Source: Brevundimonas sp.
GTDB lineage: Bacteria > Pseudomonadota > Alphaproteobacteria > Caulobacterales > Caulobacteraceae
DNA length: 5,239 nt
Reading direction: 5' to 3'
NCBI GenBank assembly: GCA_022712235.1
Contig: JALAGW010000378.1
Span: 1 to 5,239 of the forward strand
Shown here: one piece after another, positions 1 through 4,943 of the stretch
How the letters are laid out: each line of letters opens with the position of its first letter
Numbering within the stretch: position 1 is the first letter of the stretch
Position numbers and translations under genes: made by a program
Notes under the pieces: generated by a model
The model's input: the letters and a program-made list of their open reading frames with translations, nothing else
The model's database searches: none
What the model was told of the DNA's origin: nothing

Positions 1-2
1 AT

Positions 3-77
<75 letters not shown>

Positions 78-87
78 TCGATGGATG

Positions 88-103
88 CGGGTCTTCGGAC
101 CCG
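88..103 (+). other. UUCG-tetraloop hairpin just after tuf
   Basis: A perfect 6-bp stem (CGGGTC / GACCCG) closes a TTCG loop, forming the extra-stable cUUCGg tetraloop in RNA, 11 bases after the tuf stop codon. There is no T-tract after it, so it is not itself a terminator. It may protect the 3' end of the tuf mRNA. The pairing is seen directly; the role is inferred. Confidence 0.55.
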
Positions 104-156
104 AACAGTAGGCGTACCGGCCTCTCCTCGGAGCGGCTGCAGTATCGAGTAACAGA

Positions 157-189
157 GCGGCCTCCCGGAGCCATCCGGGGGGCCGTTTT
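157..189 (+). terminator. Intrinsic terminator of the tuf transcript
   Basis: An 11-bp GC-rich stem (158-168 with 175-185, one T/G wobble) encloses a 6-base loop and is followed directly by TTTT at 186-189. This is a textbook rho-independent terminator placed 80 bases after the tuf stop. It separates tuf from the acetyltransferase operon. Confidence 0.85.
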
Positions 190-283
190 GCCGTCGGGCC
201 GAAAGGCGTGTTCGTCCTGTTGAGACAGGTCAAGGCTGGGCGGCGGAGCCTGGGTCATGGGTCGTTCACCATGGCTCTCAACC

Positions 284-309
284 GTGTCGAAACGGGCCAG
301 GGCTAGAAG
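284..309 (+). promoter_or_regulatory. Candidate housekeeping promoter for the acetyltransferase-cupin operon
   Basis: GCTAGAAG at 302-309 is a close fit to the Caulobacter vegetative -10 element (GCTANAWC, one mismatch at the last base). GTGTCGA at 284-290 is a poor fit to the matching -35 element (TTGACGS, 4 of 7), with an 11-base spacer, which lies in the usual 10-14 range. Transcription would start near 315, giving a leader of roughly 40 bases. The -10 match is good and the -35 weak, so this is a candidate only. Confidence 0.4.
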
Positions 310-357
310 CGCGGGGCGGAATGGAAATTGCTGTCCGTTTCGCGCAAAGGGGAATTT

Positions 358-1506
358 ATGGCTGGCGCACTGACTGTTGATATTCGCGATCTCGCAAGCC
401 TGACGGCGGGCGAGCGCGCGCAATGGTCAGCCTGGGTGGCGGCCGATCCGGATCTGGCCAGCCCCTATTTCCGGGTGGAGTTCGCCGAGATCGCGGCGAG
501 GATCAGCCCCGGCTGCGCCTTGGCCGTCTTCAAGCGGGACGGAGAGGTGGTCGGCTACTTCCCTCATCAGAAACGCGGGGCGTCCATTCTGCCGATCGCG
601 GCGCCGATGAACGACTACCACGGGGTCATCGGTCCCGCTGAGCTTCGGCCGTCGCTGGTCGAAACGACGGATCTGCTGGGCGCGGCGCGCTTCAGCGTCA
701 ACGGCTGGGTGGGACGTGAGCCGGATCGGCTTCCGAACGAGAGCTTCCGCACCGCCATCTGCGACCAGGGCGGCTATGAGGCCTGGTATGCGGCGCGCCG
801 CAAGGCCTTCGGCAAATACTTCAAGGACAAGGAACGCGCCCGCCGCAGCATGGCGACCGAGTTCGGCGAGGTCGAGATCCTGATCGGCCAGCGCGACCCG
901 GCCCTGCTGGATGAGTTGATCGAGCTGAAGCGCGAGCAATACCGGCGCACCCGCCGCCACGACATCTTCGCCTGCGGCTGGACCCGTGATCTGCTGCACG
1001 CCCTGATGGCCCACGACGGCGCCGACTTCGGCGCGTCTCTGGCCGTTCTGCGTGTCGGCGGCCAGGTGGCCGCGCTGGAGTATTCGCTGCACGCCGGTCG
1101 GCGCTACCACTTCTGGTTCCCGGCCTATGTGCCAGCGCTGGCGCGCTGTTCGCCGGGCATCCTGCTGAGCATGGAGACGATCCGGCTGGGCTCGGAGCAG
1201 GGCTTCCGCGAGTTCGACTATGGTTTCGGCGGCGAGGCCTACAAGCGCTACTTCTGCGACACGGTGCAGCCGGTCGTCGAGGCGACGATCCTGCGGCCGG
1301 GCTTGAGCGCGGCTCTGGGCCAGGCGGGGGCCTCGCTGCTGTCCCTGGCGGGCGCGGATCGCGGTCGCCGCATCGGCCAGAGCGTGCGGCGGCGCTGGAA
1401 CGCCATCGAAGCCTGCGAGGTGACGACCTCCGGTCGTCTGCGCGGCGCCGCCCAGGCCGCCGGGGCGGCATTGTCCAAGGTCGCCAGCCGTGGGAAAATC
1501 TCATGA
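358..1506 (+). CDS. GNAT acetyltransferase of the CelD/FemAB-like (BioF2-like, Acetyltransf_6) type
   Basis: Predicted 382-aa cytoplasmic protein with no signal peptide or membrane segment. The ATG at 358 is preferred because AAAGGGGA (346-353) sits just upstream at good spacing; an in-frame TTG at 328 would add ten residues but has no comparable site. Residues 1 to about 130 form an N-terminal half. Residues about 140-305 match the Acetyltransf_6 domain, with YHFWFPAYVPALARCSPG and, at 286-299, FDYGFGGEAYKRYF, the conserved tail motif of CelD/BcsL-like enzymes (usual form FDFxxGxEPYKxxW). Family members use acyl-CoA, or aminoacyl-tRNA in Fem proteins, and are often tied to exopolysaccharide, cellulose or cell-wall work; HfsK, a Caulobacter holdfast acetyltransferase, is of this general kind. 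The roughly 80-residue C-terminal extension is rich in Ala, Gly and Arg and unexplained. The gene is followed at once by the cupin-like gene, so the two are likely co-translated. The acceptor substrate cannot be read from the sequence. Confidence 0.82.
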   Translation: MAGALTVDIRDLASLTAGERAQWSAWVAADPDLASPYFRVEFAEIAARISPGCALAVFKRDGEVVGYFPHQKRGASILPIAAPMNDYHGVIGPAELRPSLVETTDLLGAARFSVNGWVGREPDRLPNESFRTAICDQGGYEAWYAARRKAFGKYFKDKERARRSMATEFGEVEILIGQRDPALLDELIELKREQYRRTRRHDIFACGWTRDLLHALMAHDGADFGASLAVLRVGGQVAALEYSLHAGRRYHFWFPAYVPALARCSPGILLSMETIRLGSEQGFREFDYGFGGEAYKRYFCDTVQPVVEATILRPGLSAALGQAGASLLSLAGADRGRRIGQSVRRRWNAIEACEVTTSGRLRGAAQAAGAALSKVASRGKIS

Positions 1507-1508
1507 TG

Positions 1509-1516
1509 AAAAAGGA
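1509..1516 (+). promoter_or_regulatory. Ribosome binding site that decides the cupin-like gene start
   Basis: AAAAAGGA ends 7 bases before the ATG at 1524, the ideal spacing. Two earlier in-frame ATGs exist at 1503 and 1506; the one at 1503 overlaps the acetyltransferase stop as ATGA but has only a weak GGGA upstream. I favour 1524. Either choice leaves the two genes close enough for translational coupling. Confidence 0.65.
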
Positions 1517-1523
1517 TCAGTCG

Positions 1524-2432
1524 ATGTCTGACCGTCGCACCCGCTATCCGGGCCCCATCGCGCAGGCCGGCGTCATCGCGCATGACCTGATCGCCCAGGG
1601 TTTCGCCGAGGACGCCGCACTGGCGGCCCTGCTGGATCGCTATCCGGCCGAATTGTTCGACATCAACCTGTACGACTACGACGACGAAGGTCAGGTCTCG
1701 CTGCGGACCGGGGCGCGCGGGCGGCTGGACGGGGCGCAGCTTCTGGAGGCGATCCAGCAGGGCAGGCTGTGGGTCAATCTGCGCGACGTGGAGACCGGCT
1801 GGCCTGAGCTGTGGGCCGCGGCCATGGCCGAGTTCAAGAAGGTCGAGGCGGCCTATCCCGGCTTGAAGGCGGTCAAGAACGCTGGCCAGTTGATCCTGTC
1901 GTCGCCCAAGGCGCGGGTGCCCTATCATTTCGACGCTGCGGGTGTGGTGCTGTTCCACCTGCGCGGCCGCAAGCGGATCTTCGTCTATCCGGGCGACGAG
2001 GGCCATTTGCCCGAGCGCAACATGGAACAGGTCGTGGCGCGTCAGACGACCGAGGAACTGCCCTATACCCTGGCCTTCGAGGATGACGCTCATGTGGTGG
2101 ACCTGGAGCCGGGGCAGGCGCTGACCTGGCCGCTGTATGCGCCGCACCGGGTCGAAAATCTGGACCGGTTCTGTGTCTCGCTGTCGATGGACTTCCAGAC
2201 CTGGCCGTCACGATTCCGCAACGGGGCGCTCTACACCAACGCCGTGATGCGCAGCCGGGGCGGTTCGCCGCGCTTTACGGATCAGATGGGGCAGGGCGCG
2301 CTGGCGGCGCGCTGGGCGGCGTCCCTGGCTCTGCGTCGCATGGGGGCGCTCAAGAGCAAGATCGCCCACTTCGAGCGCCAGTTCGAACCTGAGGTCGGCG
2401 CAACGGACGGGGCAGGCGCGCTGAAGGCCTGA
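1524..2432 (+). CDS. Cupin_8/JmjC-like protein, putative Fe(II)/2-oxoglutarate-dependent oxygenase
   Basis: Predicted 302-aa soluble protein (309 aa if the ATG at 1503 is used). Its core carries the double-stranded beta-helix signature of JmjC-type oxygenases: H135-F-D137 in PYHFDAAG, the following strand ending GRKRIFVYPG, and H208 in YAPHRVENLD. These fit the iron-binding HxD...H triad. K150 lies 15 residues after H135, the same spacing as Lys214 after His199 in human FIH, where the lysine binds 2-oxoglutarate; the GxKR context also matches. So the catalytic set looks intact, unlike many cupin-fold proteins that have lost it. Residues 1-130 are less conserved and include an acidic DINLYDYDDEG stretch; the last 50 residues look helical and basic. 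Family members hydroxylate proteins, or act on small molecules, and many are unassigned. It sits 17 bases after the acetyltransferase stop, so a joint pathway is likely. Cofactor use is inferred from motifs and the substrate is unknown. Confidence 0.75.
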   Translation: MSDRRTRYPGPIAQAGVIAHDLIAQGFAEDAALAALLDRYPAELFDINLYDYDDEGQVSLRTGARGRLDGAQLLEAIQQGRLWVNLRDVETGWPELWAAAMAEFKKVEAAYPGLKAVKNAGQLILSSPKARVPYHFDAAGVVLFHLRGRKRIFVYPGDEGHLPERNMEQVVARQTTEELPYTLAFEDDAHVVDLEPGQALTWPLYAPHRVENLDRFCVSLSMDFQTWPSRFRNGALYTNAVMRSRGGSPRFTDQMGQGALAARWAASLALRRMGALKSKIAHFERQFEPEVGATDGAGALKA

Positions 2433-2438
2433 GCGGCG

Positions 2439-2463
2439 GAAGGTCGTTTCTTACAACGACTTC
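2439..2463 (+). other. Hairpin after the cupin-like gene
   Basis: GTCGTT (2443-2448) pairs with AACGAC (2455-2460) around a 6-base loop. The stem extends by three further pairs (GAA with TTC) if G2442 is bulged. It lies 7 bases after the stop but lacks a T-tract, so it is at best a weak or leaky terminator or a 3'-end stabiliser. Confidence 0.45.
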
Positions 2464-2479
2464 ATGACCTCGATTTAAA
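2451..2479 (+). promoter_or_regulatory. Weak candidate promoter for the DUF2807 gene
   Basis: An AT-rich patch, TTTAAA at 2474-2479, stands out in a GC-rich gap and lies 17 bases after TTACAA (2451-2456). The matches to sigma-70 consensus are only 4 of 6 and 3 of 6. The gene could equally be read through from the operon upstream, since no true terminator separates them. Confidence 0.22.
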
Positions 2480-2536
2480 ATGACTTGGGCGGCGGGCGCG
2501 GCCAGTTTCATCTCACATCTGGAGAGGGACACCGCC

Positions 2537-3433
2537 ATGAAGATCGCCGTTTACGCCGCCGCCTCAGCCGCCGTTCTGACCGCGCTGGCCGCCGCACAGC
2601 CCGCCGCCGCGCAGGAGGCCGAGATCCGCAATGCGGTGGCGCGCGTTGTCGTCATCCCCGAGGACCGCGCCGACATCGCCGTCGAGATCACGCCGGGCTC
2701 GGCCGACCTGCCGCAACTGACGGTCGAGCGTCGCGGCGACAAGGTCCGCATCGACGGCGGTCTGGGCCGCCGCCGCAGCATGATGCAGTTCAGCAACGAC
2801 AGCATCCGCGAGTGCAACAACGGTCGGGCCGACGCCCGTCAGCCAGGCGAGGGCGCGACGGTCGTGCTGGCCGGCAAGGGCCGCATCCGACTGGAGGACG
2901 CGCCCCTGGTGGTGCTGCGCACCCCGCGCGACGTGGACGTGGAATCGGGCAGCGGCGTCTATGGCGCGGTGGGCCGTGGCGCGCGCTCGGTGGAACTGGG
3001 CGCTGGGGGCTGCGGCAACTGGACCGTGGCCAATGTCGATGGCCGCCTCGACATCGGCGTGGGCGGCTCGGGAACGGTGCGCGCTGGAACCTCGCAGTCT
3101 CTGGACGCCTCGGTCGGCGGTTCGGGCTCGATCTTCGCCGGGGCGACCGGCGCCCTGGAAGCCAATGTCGGCGGCTCCGGCAGCATCGCCGTGGCCAGCA
3201 TCAACGGGCCGGCGGACGTCTCCATCGGCGGGTCGGGCGACGTGACCATTCGAGGCGGTCGCGCCACGAGCATGGACGTGGCCGTGGCGGGTTCGGGCAA
3301 TGTGCGCTTTGACGGAACCGCCGCCAGTCTGGACGCCTCGATCGCCGGCTCGGGCGATGTGCGGGTGAGCGAAGTGACGGGTGCGGTGTCGCGTTCGATC
3401 GTCGGTTCGGGCGAGGTGCGCGTCGGACGCTGA
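2537..3433 (+). CDS. Secreted DUF2807 (GIN-domain) beta-solenoid protein
   Basis: Predicted 298-aa exported protein. The ATG at 2537 is chosen because GGAGAGGG lies about 9 bases upstream and the translation opens directly with a signal peptide: MKIAVYAAASAAVLTALAA, then QPAAAQ, with likely signal peptidase I cleavage after AAA or AQ near residues 25-26. The mature part shows a region with paired short strands (residues 27-165) and then seven repeats of 18-20 residues (171-298), each carrying a GSG turn. This is the layout of the DUF2807 family, annotated as putative autotransporter adhesin head GIN domain, which folds as a beta-helix. There is no outer-membrane translocator domain, so it is not itself an autotransporter; a periplasmic or surface location is inferred. 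Two cysteines, C93 and C159, could form a disulphide in the periplasm. An N-terminal TolB-like or anti-sigma feature is not seen. The function of the family is unknown. The gene ends at a strong terminator facing the omp gene. Confidence 0.78.
   Translation: MKIAVYAAASAAVLTALAAAQPAAAQEAEIRNAVARVVVIPEDRADIAVEITPGSADLPQLTVERRGDKVRIDGGLGRRRSMMQFSNDSIRECNNGRADARQPGEGATVVLAGKGRIRLEDAPLVVLRTPRDVDVESGSGVYGAVGRGARSVELGAGGCGNWTVANVDGRLDIGVGGSGTVRAGTSQSLDASVGGSGSIFAGATGALEANVGGSGSIAVASINGPADVSIGGSGDVTIRGGRATSMDVAVAGSGNVRFDGTAASLDASIAGSGDVRVSEVTGAVSRSIVGSGEVRVGR
3047..3430 (+). repeat. Seven tandem GSG-turn repeats coding a beta-solenoid
   Basis: Seven units follow each other in frame, beginning LDIGVGGSG, LDASVGGSG, LEANVGGSG, ADVSIGGSG, MDVAVAGSG, LDASIAGSG and VSRSIVGSG. 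Full units are 18, 18, 19, 20, 19 and 19 residues, and the last is cut short by the stop. At DNA level the shared core is close to GGCGGSTCGGG, with third-base drift, so the repeats are old or under purifying selection rather than freshly duplicated. Confidence 0.8.
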
Positions 3434-3456
3434 TCCGACCCGCCCTGCTACGGAAG

Positions 3457-3491
3457 AAGGCCCGGGAGCGTGGAACCCCCCGGGCCTTTTT
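3457..3491 (+). terminator. Intrinsic terminator of the DUF2807 transcript
   Basis: AAGGCCCGGG (3457-3466) pairs perfectly with CCCGGGCCTT (3479-3488) around a 12-base loop, and the run of Ts continues to 3491. It sits 23 bases after the stop of the DUF2807 gene. The stem begins with AA, so it can also work to some degree in the other direction. Confidence 0.85.
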
Positions 3492-3526
3492 GCTGCGCGG
3501 CGTGCGGCGCCTGGGGGGCGCGCACA

Positions 3527-3558
3527 GAAAAGCCCCGGCGGATTGCTCCGCCGGGGCT
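3527..3558 (-). terminator. Intrinsic terminator of the outer-membrane protein transcript
   Basis: A perfect 11-bp stem, AGCCCCGGCGG (3531-3541) with CCGCCGGGGCT (3548-3558), has a 6-base loop. Read on the minus strand it is followed by TTTT (complement of the A run at 3528-3531). It lies about 40 bases beyond the minus-strand stop codon. With the plus-strand terminator at 3457-3491 it isolates the two convergent genes. Confidence 0.85.
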
Positions 3559-3563
3559 CCTTG

Positions 3564-3583
3564 CTTCGACCGTAGGGTCGAAG
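3564..3583 (-). other. Second hairpin in the omp 3' untranslated region
   Basis: CTTCGACC (3564-3571) pairs perfectly with GGTCGAAG (3576-3583) around a 4-base loop, between the omp stop codon and its terminator. There is no T-tract. It likely shields the 3' end of an abundant mRNA; that role is inferred. Confidence 0.5.
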
Positions 3584-3596
3584 ATGGTCGGGCGGC

Positions 3597-4346
3597 TTAG
3601 AAGCCAGCCAGGCCCGGCAGGCCGGCCAGGGTGCGACCCAGGTTGGCGCCGGCGCGGTCCAGCGACTGCAGGGTGCCGCCGAAGTTGTACCGAGCGCCGA
3701 TCATGAAGACGTCAGCGTCGACATCGACGTTGGCGAAGTCGGTCGACACGCGCTGGTACGAGCCGTTGACGCTGAACGGGCTGTTGGCGAACTGGTACTC
3801 GGCGCCGGCGCCGTAGGCCCAGACGTCAGCTTCGCCGAGGTCGGCGTCGACGTTGGTGTACGAGACGCCAGCGTTCAGGCGGAACGACGGGTTGACGTAG
3901 TAGGCGGCGTCGCCGCCGAAGGTCCAGGCGTCAGCGCCTTCCAGGTCGGTGTAGGAGACCAGGCCCGTCAGGGTCGCCGAGGCGAGGTACTTCTGCACTT
4001 CAGCGCCGACCGAGAAGGTCTCGTCGCCGCCCAGGTCCGTGACGCCGACGAAGCCGCCGACGCGCAGGTCCGAACCGAAGGTCTTGCTCAGGTGAGCGGC
4101 GGCGGCGGCCGTGGTGTCGTCGCCGAAGTCGCTGTCAGCGTAGTTGACGGCGCCGTTGACGGTCACGGTCCATTCCGGAGCGACCTGGAAGGCGCCGACG
4201 CCGTCCAGTTGAGCGCCGTCGGTCTTGAAGCCTTCAGCGTCGGTGTGGACGTAGCCGATGCCGGCCGAGCCGACAGCGTCTTGAGCGAAGGCGGGAGCGG
4301 CGATCAGGGTCGCGGCGGCGACGGAGGCGAGGAAGACGGTTTTCAT
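3597..4346 (-). CDS. Outer-membrane beta-barrel protein (small porin-like family)
   Basis: Predicted 249-aa exported protein. The start at 4346 is chosen because it opens a clear signal peptide, MKTVFLASVAAATLIAAP then AFA cut before QD at residues 21/22, and because AAAAAGGA (4362-4355) lies 8 bases upstream; the open frame running on to 4505 is non-coding leader. The mature chain alternates short amphipathic strands (for example WTVTVNGAVNYA, LRVGGFVGVTDL, ATLTGLVSYTDL, FRLNAGVSYTNV, WAYGAGAEYQF, FSVNGSYQRVS, VFMIGARYNF) with Asp/Glu-rich loops, as expected for a barrel of about 8-12 strands. The last strand ends at F222, then a 27-residue tail follows that itself ends in Phe. No OmpA peptidoglycan-binding domain is present. 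Codon use is strongly biased to GCC, GTC, AAC and TAC, suggesting high expression. The gene is convergent with the DUF2807 gene. Whether it is a pore, an adhesin or a structural protein cannot be told. Confidence 0.82.
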   Translation of the reverse strand: MKTVFLASVAAATLIAAPAFAQDAVGSAGIGYVHTDAEGFKTDGAQLDGVGAFQVAPEWTVTVNGAVNYADSDFGDDTTAAAAAHLSKTFGSDLRVGGFVGVTDLGGDETFSVGAEVQKYLASATLTGLVSYTDLEGADAWTFGGDAAYYVNPSFRLNAGVSYTNVDADLGEADVWAYGAGAEYQFANSPFSVNGSYQRVSTDFANVDVDADVFMIGARYNFGGTLQSLDRAGANLGRTLAGLPGLAGF

Positions 4347-4354
4347 TATGATTA

Positions 4355-4362
4355 TCCTTTTT
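4355..4362 (-). promoter_or_regulatory. Ribosome binding site of the outer-membrane protein gene
   Basis: On the minus strand AAAAAGGA lies 8 bases before the ATG at 4346, in an A-rich stretch. It decides the start against the longer open frame. A GCCGCC/GGCGGC stem (4367-4372 with 4386-4391) lies just upstream and leaves the site exposed. Confidence 0.75.
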
Positions 4363-4684
4363 GTGCGCCGCCGGGTTCGCACCGTGGCGGCAAGGGGAAG
4401 ATAGGCCCCGCTTTGTCGTTTTGCCGTTACGAACTTGTCATATTCCAGTGGTTTGGGGCCGATGTTGCCGATAGGTGACGCATTGCGGCACGTTTGCGTC
4501 GGCACGCGGGGCGGGATTGCGGCGAACCCTTAACCGGGCCGTCATGTCGCCCTGCTTTGGTCTCAGGCGTTAAGCCGAGGGGCGGATCTGGCGGTCCGCG
4601 GCCGCATATATAAAGTGCAGGCGAGAGGCGCGCTGACGACGAGGCGGCGAGTCGCAAACCCCCGCTGCGTCTCGGTTTCCGCGC

Positions 4685-4713
4685 TTGACGAAAAAGGAAT
4701 CGACGGGCATAAG
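4685..4713 (+). promoter_or_regulatory. Probable promoter of rpsJ / the S10 operon
   Basis: TTGACG (4685-4690) is a near-perfect -35 element, followed after exactly 17 bases by CATAAG (4708-4713), a 4-of-6 match to TATAAT. In Caulobacter terms TTGACGA with GCATAAGC after 15 bases also partly fits. Transcription would begin near 4720 and leave a leader of about 225 bases. A GANTC methylation site (GAATC, 4697-4701) lies in the spacer. It is the best plus-strand promoter I found between the tuf terminator and rpsJ. Confidence 0.6.
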
Positions 4714-4861
4714 CACCCTTCTTGTTGGACCGGCTGTGCACTCTCGGGTGCAGACGCGGTTCGCAGGGACGACCTAAGTTACTGTTCTTTGCAGCATTCT
4801 TGGGATTTTACGGCCTTCGTGGGGAACTGCGTGGGCCGATCGTTTTTGCGGATTTGCGTTT

Positions 4862-4882
4862 CCTGGGGGCTTCGCCCCGAGG
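4862..4882 (+). other. Hairpin in the rpsJ leader
   Basis: GGGGC (4866-4870) pairs with GCCCC (4874-4878) around TTC, and after one G/G mismatch CCT (4862-4864) pairs with AGG (4880-4882). No T-tract follows, so it is not a plain terminator. A second short stem, GCGGT/ACCGC (4912-4925), lies 18 bases before the start codon. Both could take part in leader control or simply fold the RNA. Confidence 0.4.
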
Positions 4883-4943
4883 CTCTGGTCTTTGAAATGG
4901 TTCACAGGGACGCGGTTCCGACCGCTTGGGAATAACAACCGAT

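Larger units (their letters stand above)
78..357. other. Intergenic region between tuf and the acetyltransferase operon
   Basis: This 280-base gap holds the tuf hairpin and terminator in its first part and the candidate promoter and ribosome binding site of the next operon at its end. The middle (about 190-280) has only short, weak inverted repeats, such as CCTGT/ACAGG at 216-229. I see no tRNA cloverleaf and no credible small gene here. Confidence 0.6.
4347..4943. other. Divergent intergenic region between omp and rpsJ
   Basis: About 600 bases separate the divergent omp and rpsJ genes. Bases 4347-4500 are the probable omp leader, though I found no convincing minus-strand promoter. An isolated TATATAAA patch at 4607-4614 has no -35 partner on either strand. 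The best promoter points to rpsJ at 4685-4713. From about 4720 onward the sequence is richer in T and poorer in GC than the genes around it and has several hairpins, as expected of an untranslated leader. Open frames across it (such as 4615-4935) have atypical codon use and no ribosome binding site, so I do not call a gene. Confidence 0.6.

Noticed and set aside
190..327. A tRNA or small RNA gene after tuf
   Set aside because: Only short stems of about 5 bp are seen; there is no cloverleaf, T-loop motif or CCA end.
427..1504. Long minus-strand open frames opposite the acetyltransferase gene
   Set aside because: They are antisense shadows of a GC-rich gene, with Arg/Pro/Ala-rich products and no recognisable domain or ribosome binding site.
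1248..2147. A 299-codon minus-strand open frame across the acetyltransferase-cupin junction
   Set aside because: It lies opposite two well-supported genes, shows no family features, and spans both, as expected from third-position G/C bias.
3047..3430. Tandem DNA repeats as CRISPR or a mobile-element array
   Set aside because: The repeats are in frame, vary at third positions and code a regular solenoid, so they are a protein repeat.
4347..4505. N-terminal extension of the outer-membrane protein up to 4505
   Set aside because: The extension would place a signal peptide in mid-protein and has no ribosome binding site; the start at 4346 has both.
4529..4574. TTAA motifs at 4529 and 4571 as a CtrA binding site
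   Set aside because: The two half-sites are far apart rather than separated by 7 bases, and flanking bases do not match.
4606..4614. ATATATAAA patch as a promoter -10 element
   Set aside because: No acceptable -35 hexamer lies at 16-18 bases on either strand, so it is left as an unexplained AT island.
4615..4935. A 106-codon plus-strand open frame in the rpsJ leader
   Set aside because: Atypical codon use, no Shine-Dalgarno site, no recognisable domain, and it overlaps the rpsJ promoter and leader.
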